Source: Pedobacter steynii
Lineage (GTDB): Bacteria; Bacteroidota; Bacteroidia; Sphingobacteriales; Sphingobacteriaceae
Assembly: GCF_900103665.1 (NCBI RefSeq)
Contig: NZ_FNGY01000006.1
Location: forward strand, 62,001-126,000
Reading direction: 5' to 3'
DNA: 64,000 nucleotides
How positions within the stretch are numbered: the first letter of the stretch is position 1; each line of letters begins with the position of its first letter. Below are positions 42,829 through 50,607 of the stretch, piece after piece. Below the pieces are notes generated by a model that was not told where the DNA came from, did not search any database, and worked only from the letters and a program-made list of their open reading frames with translations. Position numbers and translations under genes: made by a program.

Positions 42829-43138
42829 TATATTTGCAACCTCAAAAGGATTTTACCTGTTTTGAACTTTATTACAGGTAATTGGATCTAAATCAGTCCT
42901 CAGATAACCTCTGAAATCAGGTTGATTTAAGCTCAAATCCTCTAGAAAATAGTCAACAAAACAAAAGGCTGGTTTTGAAGACTGCAAAGATTTTATGGTT
43001 TTATACCTTTTTTTGTTTATCCGGTGAATTTACCGGATCATAAATTTAAGGGCTGAAGTCATCTGATTAATTAGACTAAACAAAAAACCAAAGCCTTACT
43101 GCCAATGTAGGAGGCTTTCTAATTTTAAAGACAACCCA
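42829..43138 (+). promoter_or_regulatory. Structured leader region upstream of adk
   Basis: The gap 42510-43139 has no gene. TATATTTG (42829-42836) fits the -7 consensus. Downstream are hairpins TTACCTGT/ACAGGTAA (42853-42860/42874-42881), ATCCGGT/ACCGGAT (43019-43025/43032-43038) and AAAGCCT/AGGCTTT (43090-43096/43112-43118), the last ending 22 nt before the adk ATG and looking like an attenuator. No known riboswitch class is recognised. The long leader implies transcript-level control of adk or a small RNA. Confidence 0.35.
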
Positions 43139-43139
43139 A

Positions 43140-43709
43140 ATGCTAAATTTTGTTCTCTTTGGCCCACCGGGTGCAGGCAAAGGCACTCAATCTCAGAAAT
43201 TGATCGATCAGTATCAATTGATTCACATTTCAACAGGTGACCTTTTTAGGGCTCACATTAAAAATCAATCCCCATTAGGCCAGAGAGTAAGTGAGCTAAT
43301 CGCAGATGGACAATTAGTTCCGGATGAGATTACCATTGCTATGCTGGAAGAAGAAGTGGATAAAAACCCCGGAGCCAAAGGCTTTATTTTTGATGGTTTT
43401 CCACGTACTGTTCCTCAGGCGGCTGCTTTAGATGAGTTTCTGGAGAGTAAAGGTAGCTCCATTGCAGGTGTAATTGCTTTGGATGTTGATCAGGACGAAT
43501 TGACCAAACGTATCGCTCAACGTCAGTTGGAAACCGGTCGTGTGGATGATCAGGCAGATAAATTGCAAAAAAGAATTGACGAGTATTTTAGCAAAACAAT
43601 TCATGTTTTGCCGTACTACGAAGCACAAAACAAACTGAGCAAAGTAAATGGAATCGGTAAGATCGATGCCATTTTTGCAGAGCTGTGTGAAGTAGTAGAT
43701 AAATATTAG
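43140..43709 (+). CDS. adk: Adenylate kinase (short, zinc-less form)
   Basis: 189 residues. P-loop LFGPPGAGKGTQSQKLI, then ISTGDLFRAHIKNQSPLG (AMP binding), VPDEITIAMLEEE, FIFDGFPRTVPQAAALD and a short LID (ETGRVDDQADKLQKRI) lacking the Cys4 zinc cluster. The 190-residue length is usual in Bacteroidota. Catalyses ATP + AMP to 2 ADP. Followed by a terminator and obgE, a pairing common in this phylum. Confidence 0.95.
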   Translation: MLNFVLFGPPGAGKGTQSQKLIDQYQLIHISTGDLFRAHIKNQSPLGQRVSELIADGQLVPDEITIAMLEEEVDKNPGAKGFIFDGFPRTVPQAAALDEFLESKGSSIAGVIALDVDQDELTKRIAQRQLETGRVDDQADKLQKRIDEYFSKTIHVLPYYEAQNKLSKVNGIGKIDAIFAELCEVVDKY

Positions 43710-43748
43710 TTTTATAATAGGATTAGATCCTGATCTCATCAGGATAAC

Positions 43749-43777
43749 AAAAGCCCGGCTTAAAAGCCGGCTTTTTT
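43749..43777 (+). terminator. Terminator between adk and obgE
   Basis: AAAGCC-C-GGC (43750-43759) pairs with GCCGGCTTT (43766-43774) with one bulge around a TTAAAA loop, followed by a T run. It lies 20 nt before the obgE ATG, so obgE may have its own promoter or rely on read-through. Confidence 0.8.
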
Positions 43778-43796
43778 ATTTTAAAAAAAGAAGGTT

Positions 43797-44801
43797 ATGT
43801 CGCAAGGTTCAAATTTTGTAGATTATGTTAAAATATGCTGTCGCTCCGGCAAGGGAGGGGCAGGTTCTGCACACTTGCATCGTGATATACGCACTTCTAC
43901 GGGTGGACCGGATGGAGGTGATGGCGGACGCGGTGGACACATCATCCTGAAAGGCAACTCGCAGTTCTGGACTTTACTCCACCTGAAATATCGTAAGCAC
44001 ATCATCGCTCAGGATGGTCAGCCGGGTTCCAGTGGAACTTCTTCCGGTAAGTTCGGTAAAGATGAAATCCTGGATGTACCCCTGGGAACGATCGCTAAAG
44101 ATGCGGAGACAGGTGAGGTACTTTTCGAAATTACGGAAGATGGAGAAACAAAAATTCTAACTGCAGGTGGTCGCGGCGGACTTGGAAACTGGCATTTTAA
44201 AACGCCAACTCTACAAACACCACGCTTTGCACAACCTGGAGAAGCAGGTAAAGAGGAATGGATGGTGCTGGAGTTAAAGGTACTTGCAGACGTTGGTCTG
44301 GTAGGCTTTCCAAATGCAGGAAAATCAACTTTACTCTCTGTCCTTTCGGCAGCAAAACCGGAAATTGCAGATTATCCTTTTACGACCTTAGTACCAAACC
44401 TGGGTATCGTAGCTTATCGTGGCGGCAAGTCGTTCGTAATGGCTGATATCCCTGGAATCATCGAAGGTGCTTCTAAAGGTAAAGGCTTAGGATACCGCTT
44501 TTTACGTCACATTGAAAGAAATTCAGTCCTTCTGTTTATGGTTCCTGCGGATACACACCGGACAATTACAGAAGAATATGCCATTCTTAAAGCAGAGCTT
44601 CTGGATTACAATCCGGAGCTGATGCAAAAACCACATTTGCTGGCCATCACTAAATCAGATATGCTGGATGAAGAGCTGGTTGCCGAAATGAAGAAAGAAT
44701 TGCCAAAAAATATTCCAGCCATCTTTATTTCTTCTGTAGCCCAAAAGGGGTTAACAGAATTGAAAGATATGCTTTGGGAGTCGATTAACAGCGAGGCCTA
44801 A
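43797..44801 (+). CDS. obgE: Obg/CgtA-family ribosome-associated GTPase
   Basis: 334 residues. The glycine-rich Obg domain (VDYVKICCRSGKGGAGSAHLHRD to about 158) is followed by the G domain with GFPNAGKSTLLS (G1), YPFTTLVPNLG (G2), DIPGIIEGASKGKGLG (G3), TKSD (G4) and SSVAQKG (G5). Ends without the OCT domain found in some Gram-positive members. Essential GTPase acting in 50S assembly and stress response. Its terminator is shared with the converging GNAT gene. Confidence 0.95.
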   Translation: MSQGSNFVDYVKICCRSGKGGAGSAHLHRDIRTSTGGPDGGDGGRGGHIILKGNSQFWTLLHLKYRKHIIAQDGQPGSSGTSSGKFGKDEILDVPLGTIAKDAETGEVLFEITEDGETKILTAGGRGGLGNWHFKTPTLQTPRFAQPGEAGKEEWMVLELKVLADVGLVGFPNAGKSTLLSVLSAAKPEIADYPFTTLVPNLGIVAYRGGKSFVMADIPGIIEGASKGKGLGYRFLRHIERNSVLLFMVPADTHRTITEEYAILKAELLDYNPELMQKPHLLAITKSDMLDEELVAEMKKELPKNIPAIFISSVAQKGLTELKDMLWESINSEA

Positions 44802-44806
44802 ATACT

Positions 44807-44851
44807 AAAAGACCTTTCCTCTGGGCCTATACGGCTGAGGAAAGGTCTTTT
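44807..44851. terminator. 15-bp bidirectional terminator between obgE and the GNAT gene
   Basis: AAAAGACCTTTCCTC (44807-44821) pairs perfectly with GAGGAAAGGTCTTTT (44837-44851). A and T runs on the ends serve both strands. The GNAT stop codon lies within the loop. Confidence 0.9.
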
Positions 44852-45306
44852 AACTTTTTCTGCATACAGATACTGCTCTCTACATTCTCATACTGTCCGT
44901 AGTTCGGAATCACTTCATAACCCAGGTTCTGATAAAGGCTTACTGCTTCTGTTTGTTTATTTCCTGTTTCCAGAATACAGGTTTCATATCCAAGCTCATT
45001 TGCCCAGATCTCCAGTTGTTCCAGAACCTTTTTTGCAATCCCCTGTCTGCGGAAATCAGGATGGACAAACATTCTCTTAACCTCCATTGTCCCTTCTCCG
45101 AATTCTTTTATGGCACCACAGCCCACTGCATTCCCATCAATATAGGCTACAATGGCATGCTTGATGGTATCCGTTTTATTGAATTGCGTAAAAAAGGCCT
45201 GATCTTCTCCATTGTTGGCACTGAGATTGTCGTCCAAAAGGACGATTAATTTTCTGAAGTCCAGGTGTTCAGGGTTTGTCCTGCTAATGTGTATGTTCCT
45301 ATTCAT
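44827..45306 (-). CDS. GNAT-family N-acetyltransferase
   Basis: 159 residues. Acetyl-CoA fold: AIVAYIDGNAVGCGAIKEFGEGTMEVKRMFVHPDFRRQGIAKKVLEQLEIWANELGYETCILETGNKQTEAVSLYQNLGYEVI includes the V-x-x-x-x-R-x-x-G-I-A/G-K pyrophosphate-binding loop (FRRQGIAKK). Substrate unknown. The gene converges with obgE and its last codons overlap the shared terminator. Cytoplasmic, ATG at 45306. Confidence 0.87.
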   Translation of the reverse strand: MNRNIHISRTNPEHLDFRKLIVLLDDNLSANNGEDQAFFTQFNKTDTIKHAIVAYIDGNAVGCGAIKEFGEGTMEVKRMFVHPDFRRQGIAKKVLEQLEIWANELGYETCILETGNKQTEAVSLYQNLGYEVIPNYGQYENVESSICMQKKLKDLSSAV

Positions 45307-45372
45307 AATATATGTATTTACTAAATAAATGTCAGTCGAATAAATCTATATAAGGGATGAGGATGTTTCAGG

Positions 45373-46278
45373 TTAGTTAATATATGGATTTTTAGGGATG
45401 TTTACGATTTTATAGCCATCATTTTTAAGGGCTGTTAATTGCTTTTCATCAGGGGTCTCTTTAAAGATAATTGCCGATAATACCTGCCCCGGAATGATCC
45501 TCAATTTTAAAAGAACGTCGAGAAATGACTTTTTGAGATAAATAGACCTGAATTTTTTATTTTTCATACTGGCTTCCAATGCTTCAGCCCCACTAAAGTA
45601 GAAATTGGGGTTGATCTTTTTAAAAGCAACCATTGGAAGGTTTAAGCCTGCAGCGAATTTTTCAAACTCGCGTTCTGATACTTTATACACGAAATTCCCA
45701 ACAGGCTCATAGGAAAACCTGTTTTTCCAGATCGAAGAGCCTAAATTGCTTTTGATCGTATTGAGGCTGTTCACCATAAACAGCAACAGGGGCATTTTTG
45801 AAATGGGATCCTGAGGTTCAATCACGACAATCCCTTTTTTGGATACCCTGATCATTTCATATAAAGCCGAATAAGGGCGGGGGAAATGATGGTAGGATTC
45901 TTTGCAAAGCACGAAATCATAGCTGTCGTCGGTAAAAGATAACTTTTCCGCGTTTTCAGAACGAAAATCATTTACAATACCTTCCTGATGTGCAATGCTC
46001 AGGAAATCGGTGTTCAGGTCGCTCGCGGTAGCTTTATTTCCATTTTTAAGAATATACCTGGCATCAAATCCATAAGCATCGCCAACGGTGAGCCATTGCT
46101 GGTCCTTATGCTTTAGCAATGGATTCAGGCAATCGAAAAACAGGCTTTGAAGCCAGGACCCTATGCTGCTGGTATCTTCGTATCTGCTTTTCTTAAAATA
46201 GTCGGATTTAGCCTCCGGGGTAGGAAACTTTTCGTTATACCATTTTTCATGAAGCTCATAGCTTTCTTTATGGAACAT
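45373..46278 (-). CDS. Class I SAM-dependent methyltransferase
   Basis: 301 residues. Motif I is LTVGDAYGFDARYILKNG, motif II follows (ATASDLNTDFLSIAHQEG), and LSFTDDSYDFVLCKESYHHFPRPYSALYEMIRVSKKGIVVIEPQDP is the Methyltransf_11-type central block. A C-terminal extension with a hydrophobic segment (SIYLKKSFLDVLLKLRIIPGQVLSAIIFK) may contact a membrane or a lipid substrate. Substrate unknown. Divergent from the M1 peptidase across 293 nt. Confidence 0.85.
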   Translation of the reverse strand: MFHKESYELHEKWYNEKFPTPEAKSDYFKKSRYEDTSSIGSWLQSLFFDCLNPLLKHKDQQWLTVGDAYGFDARYILKNGNKATASDLNTDFLSIAHQEGIVNDFRSENAEKLSFTDDSYDFVLCKESYHHFPRPYSALYEMIRVSKKGIVVIEPQDPISKMPLLLFMVNSLNTIKSNLGSSIWKNRFSYEPVGNFVYKVSEREFEKFAAGLNLPMVAFKKINPNFYFSGAEALEASMKNKKFRSIYLKKSFLDVLLKLRIIPGQVLSAIIFKETPDEKQLTALKNDGYKIVNIPKNPYIN

Positions 46279-46571
46279 TATATCTTTATCATTTAATGTA
46301 TGTCAAATTTAAGTTAAAAATTTTCTGACTGAAAAGGGGTAAATGTTAAATTGTGTTAATATTCTATGGCGTATTTTACTAAAACCGTTTAATTAAGTAT
46401 AGTTGGGGGATTGAGGCGCGATATTTGCCTGCCTAACAAAATTCTATTGATGAAAGCTGAAATTGACAGGTAAAATATTATCTTTCAAAAACCAGTAAGT
46501 TAAAGAACTTAGCTGCAATAAAAATAATAAAAATAGATGGCTTTATCGCCAATAAAAAACAAATTACAGTA
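46279..46571. other. Divergent intergenic region, methyltransferase / M1 peptidase
   Basis: 293 nt, AT-rich. No gene, strong hairpin or repeat seen. An ACAGGTAA octamer occurs near 46478, as in the hairpins at 39093 and 42853, but without its inverted partner. Must contain promoters for both neighbours; no convincing TAnnTTTG was identified. Confidence 0.4.
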
Positions 46572-48149
46572 ATGAAGAAATGTTTGGTAATCCTTTTTGT
46601 ATGCTTGAGCAGCATCGGTTTTGCACAGGAAAAATATTGGCAGCAAGAGGTCAGTTATACAATTGATGTAGCCCTGAATGATCAGGCAAAGACACTGAAA
46701 GGCTCGGAACAGATTGTTTATAAAAACAACTCGCCCAATACGCTTGATTTTATTTGGTTCCACATCTGGCCGAATGCCTATAAACAGGAATCTACAGCCT
46801 TATTCCAGCAGTTAAAGAACGACACCAGCAGGGTGAAAAAAATGGAAAAATATAGCTATGGTAGTATTGACGGCTTAAATTTTAAGGTAAATGGGAAGAC
46901 TGCCCTTACAGGGGCGCATCCCAATCCTCAGTATATCGACATCATCAAAGTAAAGCTGGCCACGCCGTTAAAACCCGGAGCATCTGTGAACATCTCTACA
47001 GATTTTAATGTGAAACTTCCTTCTTATTTTTCGAGATCAGGTTTTGCCGATGGAGAATTTATGGTGTGCCAATGGTATCCGAAACCGGCAGTATTTGATA
47101 AAGATGGATGGCATGAATTCCCTTACCTGGACATGGGTGAATTTTACAGCGAGTATGCTTCCTTTAAGGTGAACATTACCCTGCCTTCTGATTATGTGGT
47201 AGGGGCTACAGGTGTTTTGCAGAATGCGGATGAACTGAAAGCTTATAAAACGATAGGTGCAAAAAATGCAGCGAACAGAACAGCTGCACCTGCACTTTAT
47301 CAGCCGAAAGATAAAGGCCTGAAGAAATTAACCTATGAAATCAGCAATGTTCCTGATTTTGCCTGGTTTGCAGCCAAAAACTTTGTCGTACAATATGATA
47401 CGGTAAAATTGGCTTCAGGTAAGAGCGTAGATGCATTTACGTATTACCACAATAAGAAAGAAACTTTGTGGAGCAATAGTATCGACTATGCAAAAGACGC
47501 AGTAAAGCGTTACAGCAAATGGGTTGGAGAATACGAATATCCTGTCGTTCAGGTGGTAGAAGGTCCGGCAAACAATTCCAGTGGCGGGATGGAATACCCA
47601 ACGATTACGTTGATCACCAGTCCGGATGCGAAGAAAGAAACGCTGGATGCCGTCATTGCCCATGAAGTTGGCCACAACTGGTTTATGAGCATGCTGGGAA
47701 GTAACGAAAGAAAACATACCTGGTTGGATGAAGGTCTGAACAGCTATTTTCAGTTCAGGTATGAAGCAGAAAAATACAGGTCAAATTCCTTATTTGGAGA
47801 TGCAATTCCTGCACAGATTAAACAATTGCCTGAACCGGAATTCTCTTCCAGAATTTACCAGGTAATGGGCTCTATCCCGATGAAATCAGCCATTGAAACC
47901 CCGGCGGATAAATTCTCCAGCTCTGATGAATATGGTTTGATCTCCTATGTGAAAACGGCATTGTGGTTACATATGCTGGAAAGCGAAGTGGGCCGAGAAA
48001 AAATGGATAAAGCCTTTCAGCACTATTTCAGCTTGTGGAAAAACAAACATCCACAGCCTGAAGATCTGAAAGCTGCATTCGAGGAATCCCTGGGCGTTAA
48101 ACTCGATGCTTATTTCCGACTTTTAAATACAGAAGGAAGTTTTAAATAA
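46572..48149 (+). CDS. Secreted M1-family zinc metallopeptidase
   Basis: 525 residues with a signal peptide (MKKCLVILFVCLSSIGFAQ). An N-terminal beta domain (YTIDVALNDQAKTLKGSEQIVYKNNSPNTLDFIWFHIWPNAY) is followed by the GAMEN-like GGMEYPTITL and zinc site VIAHEVGHNWF (HEVGH near 363-367), with the third ligand in WLDEGLNSYFQ. The C-terminal alpha domain is short (ends LNTEGSFK), as in many Bacteroidota periplasmic M1 enzymes. An aminopeptidase cleaving N-terminal residues from peptides. A bidirectional-looking terminator follows. Confidence 0.92.
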   Translation: MKKCLVILFVCLSSIGFAQEKYWQQEVSYTIDVALNDQAKTLKGSEQIVYKNNSPNTLDFIWFHIWPNAYKQESTALFQQLKNDTSRVKKMEKYSYGSIDGLNFKVNGKTALTGAHPNPQYIDIIKVKLATPLKPGASVNISTDFNVKLPSYFSRSGFADGEFMVCQWYPKPAVFDKDGWHEFPYLDMGEFYSEYASFKVNITLPSDYVVGATGVLQNADELKAYKTIGAKNAANRTAAPALYQPKDKGLKKLTYEISNVPDFAWFAAKNFVVQYDTVKLASGKSVDAFTYYHNKKETLWSNSIDYAKDAVKRYSKWVGEYEYPVVQVVEGPANNSSGGMEYPTITLITSPDAKKETLDAVIAHEVGHNWFMSMLGSNERKHTWLDEGLNSYFQFRYEAEKYRSNSLFGDAIPAQIKQLPEPEFSSRIYQVMGSIPMKSAIETPADKFSSSDEYGLISYVKTALWLHMLESEVGREKMDKAFQHYFSLWKNKHPQPEDLKAAFEESLGVKLDAYFRLLNTEGSFK

Positions 48150-48172
48150 GGCGGAACTCCCTAAGAAGAAGT

Positions 48173-48204
48173 AAAAGGACCGTCTATAAAGGCGGTCCTT
48201 TTGT
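48173..48204. terminator. Terminator between M1 peptidase and Tet-type MFS genes
   Basis: AAAAGGACCG (48173-48182) pairs exactly with CGGTCCTTTT (48193-48202) around a 10-nt loop, with A and T runs for both strands. It serves the two converging genes. Confidence 0.85.
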
Positions 48205-48237
48205 TTTTACCAGTCCTGATAACGGAGAATAAGAAAG

Positions 48238-49464
48238 CTATTTCCGGTTAATAAAAGATTCCTTTTTCATGGTTTTTGTGCAGATCCATACGCTGATCAA
48301 CATTAATACCGCGGCGGCTAAAAAGGGCGCACCGGAGAATTTAACAGGGGCGTTTGGTCTGGTAAACCAGGCAAAAAGATTGGTCATTAACAATGGTCCT
48401 ACAATCGTCGTGGCACTCATCAGACTGGTCAGTGCGCCTTGTAATTCTCCCTGTTCGTTCTGAGGTACATTCCCCGAGATGGTGGCCTGTAGTGCCGGGC
48501 CTGCGATTCCTCCCAGGCAATAGGGAACAAGGAAGGCAAACATCATCCAGCTTTGGTTGGCAAAAGCAAACAATACCATTCCAAAAGCCGAAAAGCCCAG
48601 ACCGATATAAATGCTTTTTTCATTGCCTAGCCGCGGACTGGTATAACGGATCAAACCGCCCTGTACCAATGCCACTAAAATACCGGCTGTAGCCAGGGAA
48701 ATGCCAATCAGAAAAGTGTTCCAATGGAAACGTTCAATATTGATGAAAGTCCAGGTGCTTTGCAGGGCATGTCCGGCAATATAGATGAAGATCAAAGCGA
48801 CAATTAATCCGCCTACTCCTTTGTATTTCCTCAGGCAGAGCAGGGAGCCTATAGGGTTTGCTCTTGACCATTCAAAAGGACGTCTGTGTTCTTTAGACAG
48901 GGATTCAGGTAAGACAAAATAGCCGTAAATTACATTGATCAGGGTCAGGACCGCTGCAGCAATGAAGGGGATTCTCGGGCCAAGCTGACCTAACAGTCCA
49001 CCCAATGCAGGGCCAATAACAAAACCTAAACCAAAAGCAGCACCGATCATTCCAAAATTCTGAGCCCTGTTTTCTTTGGTACTGATGTCTGCAATGTAAG
49101 CGGTAGCTGTAGTCATGCTGGCGCCAAAAACTCCGGCAATGATCCGCCCAAGAAATAGCCACCAGATGCTGGGGGCCAAAGCAAGAAAAATATAATCGAT
49201 CCCGAAACCGAAGAGAGATAACAATAAAACAGGCCTTCTTCCATACTGATCACTCAGATTTCCTATAATTGGCGCGCAAACAAATTGCATGATCGCATAA
49301 GCAAACATGAGCAATCCGCTCCATTGAGAAGCCTGACTGATATTTCCATGGATCAATTGTTCTATCAATTGAGGGAATACAGGGATAATCAGTCCAATGC
49401 CGATGACATCCAATAACATGGTGATGAAAATGAAGCTTAACGCTGCCTTTCGGGTAGAAGCCAT
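48238..49464 (-). CDS. TCR/Tet-family MFS antiporter
   Basis: 408 residues from the ATG at 49464; a TTG-opened frame to 49491 is longer but less likely. Twelve helices. FITMLLDVIGIGLIIPVFPQLI and the motif GNLSDQYGRRPVLLLSLFGFGIDYIFLALAPS are classic for TetA-like proton antiporters, with motif C as AAFGLGFVIGPALGGLLG. Sequence likeness alone does not show tetracycline resistance; many Bacteroidota homologues are of unknown drug range. Lies downstream of an ArsR/SRPBCC pair but with a 200-nt gap containing a strong hairpin. Confidence 0.88.
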   Translation of the reverse strand: MASTRKAALSFIFITMLLDVIGIGLIIPVFPQLIEQLIHGNISQASQWSGLLMFAYAIMQFVCAPIIGNLSDQYGRRPVLLLSLFGFGIDYIFLALAPSIWWLFLGRIIAGVFGASMTTATAYIADISTKENRAQNFGMIGAAFGLGFVIGPALGGLLGQLGPRIPFIAAAVLTLINVIYGYFVLPESLSKEHRRPFEWSRANPIGSLLCLRKYKGVGGLIVALIFIYIAGHALQSTWTFINIERFHWNTFLIGISLATAGILVALVQGGLIRYTSPRLGNEKSIYIGLGFSAFGMVLFAFANQSWMMFAFLVPYCLGGIAGPALQATISGNVPQNEQGELQGALTSLMSATTIVGPLLMTNLFAWFTRPNAPVKFSGAPFLAAAVLMLISVWICTKTMKKESFINRK

Positions 49465-49547
49465 AAATTTGTTGTGGGTTTGAACCCGCAATTTATATTT
49501 TTTTAATCTATTAGGTTGCTTCCTATTTTATTTTCATCTTGGTTTTT

Positions 49548-49555
49548 TATTTTTG
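49548..49555 (+). promoter_or_regulatory. -7-like element on the plus strand without a downstream gene
   Basis: TATTTTTG fits TAnnTTTG, but both flanking genes are on the minus strand. The sequence downstream leads into the hairpin at 49614-49654, so a short plus-strand RNA of about 90-100 nt is possible. No -33 element is obvious. Confidence 0.25.
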
Positions 49556-49613
49556 CAGGCATAGAACGCGTTTTTTTTAAGAAACTAATCCGGGGGGATG
49601 AAGGAACAATAAG

Positions 49614-49654
49614 GGTGGATATTAAGGTGCCTGTTTACAGCACCTTAATCCACC
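49614..49654. other. Long hairpin between the SRPBCC and Tet-type MFS genes
   Basis: GGTGGAT (49614-49620) and TAAGGTGC (49623-49630) pair with GCACCTTA (49640-49647) and ATCCACC (49648-49654) with a 2-nt bulge. The stem is 15 bp. There is no T run on the minus strand, so it is not a standard terminator for the SRPBCC gene, which ends 15 nt away; it may act as one weakly or belong to a small RNA. Confidence 0.6.
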
Positions 49655-49668
49655 TGTTCCGGGTCAAA

Positions 49669-50106
49669 TCAATTGGTGTGCTTTCCTTCGACAAAATCTT
49701 TTAATGAGGTACCTATGATAAAGGTCCATCCTGCATTAAATGAGGAAGGTGCAAAATCAGGATTGTCTGTAGTAAAGCTTTCCAGGCCTGCATGTGTGAG
49801 CTTCAGTCTCGTTTGTGCCCCTTCTTCAAACAATTCAAAAGTAACGGCAGACTCACCGGGAAAATTTTCATATTTCCAGGTATAGGTTAGTCTCTTTTCA
49901 GGAATGAGTTCTGTGATTTTGCAAAGGTGGAGGTATCTGGTGTCGTCCTTAGAGCCATAGAACTGGAACTCAAAGCCGATTTCAGGCTTAAAGTCTGCAA
50001 TATCAAAATACCATTTTTTCATTTTTGCATTGTTGGTTAATGCATCCCATACACTGGCAACCGGTGCATTCAGGGTTCTTTCAAGTACAAGTGGTTCTGC
50101 TTTCAT
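49669..50106 (-). CDS. SRPBCC-domain protein (AHSA1-like)
   Basis: 145 residues. The Bet v1-like fold shows LVLERTLNAPVASVWDALTNNAKMKKWYFDIADFKPEIGFEFQFYG, LTYTWKYENFPGESAVTFELFEEGAQTRLKLTHAGLESF and a final GWTFIIGTSLKDFVEG. These proteins bind small hydrophobic ligands or act as co-chaperones. Directly follows an ArsR-type regulator by 21 nt, a pairing frequent in Bacteroidota. Substrate unknown. Confidence 0.87.
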   Translation of the reverse strand: MKAEPLVLERTLNAPVASVWDALTNNAKMKKWYFDIADFKPEIGFEFQFYGSKDDTRYLHLCKITELIPEKRLTYTWKYENFPGESAVTFELFEEGAQTRLKLTHAGLESFTTDNPDFAPSSFNAGWTFIIGTSLKDFVEGKHTN

Positions 50107-50127
50107 TTGGTTGTAGATTTGAATTTC

Positions 50128-50445
50128 TTATTTGGGTTGATTTTCTGAATCAAGGAAGTTGGCTAAGGCATCTAGTTTTTGTGACCAGAATTCCCGGTAT
50201 TTTTCGGCCCATGCAGCAACTTCCTGTATTTTTTGAAGTCGTGGTTCACAATAACGTTCCCTGCCATCCTGCCTGATTGCCAACAGCCCGCATTCCATTA
50301 AAATCTTGATGTGCTTGGAAACTGCTGGCCGGCTGATCTCAAAATGATCTGCCAGGGCATTCAGGTTTAATGATTGCTGAGAAATCAAGCCAATAATCTC
50401 TCTTCTGGTGGGGTCGGCTATTGCCTGAAAAACATCTCTTCTCAA
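50128..50445 (-). CDS. ArsR-family winged-helix regulator
   Basis: 105 residues from a proposed TTG at 50445, giving the family-typical start (M)RRDVFQAIADPTRREIIGLI. The frame extends to another TTG at 50508, but that would place the tandem dyads at 50465-50502 inside the coding sequence. The winged helix is QSLNLNALADHFEISRPAVSKHIKILMECGLLAIRQDGRERYCEPRLQKIQEVAAWAEKYREFW. No metal-binding Cys motif is seen in the usual ELCVCDL position, so it probably responds to something other than arsenic or a metal. Controls itself and the SRPBCC gene by position. Confidence 0.87.
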   Translation of the reverse strand: MRRDVFQAIADPTRREIIGLISQQSLNLNALADHFEISRPAVSKHIKILMECGLLAIRQDGRERYCEPRLQKIQEVAAWAEKYREFWSQKLDALANFLDSENQPK

Positions 50446-50464
50446 CTTACTCTGTTTTATATGA

Positions 50465-50502
50465 AACCATTCGGTTACTAATTTAAGTGTAACCGTTCGG
50501 TT
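50465..50502. promoter_or_regulatory. Two tandem dyads, putative ArsR-type operators
   Basis: Read on the plus strand, AACCATTCGGTT (50465-50476) and AACCGTTCGGTT (50491-50502) are 12-bp units with a 26-bp centre spacing. The second is a perfect AACCG/CGGTT dyad, the first has one mismatch. They lie immediately upstream of the proposed TTG start of the ArsR gene, the expected place for an autoregulatory site. Confidence 0.55.
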
Positions 50503-50607
50503 TCGCAAGTATTCGTTGAAATTTTTTAATGAAAGAAATACTATTGACCTGGCACTCTTTGAATGGCACCTTAAGGGATAGGGAAAATATTGAATTTAGG
50601 CTCCTGT

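Noticed and set aside
42829..42836. Complete promoter for adk
   Set aside because: The -7 element is good, but the nearest TTTG is about 31 nt upstream, outside the usual 19-21 spacing, so only the -7 part is reported within the leader entry.
48238..49464. Naming the Tet-type MFS gene as a tetracycline resistance determinant
   Set aside because: Family signature only; no TetR partner, and many Bacteroidota homologues are unrelated to resistance.
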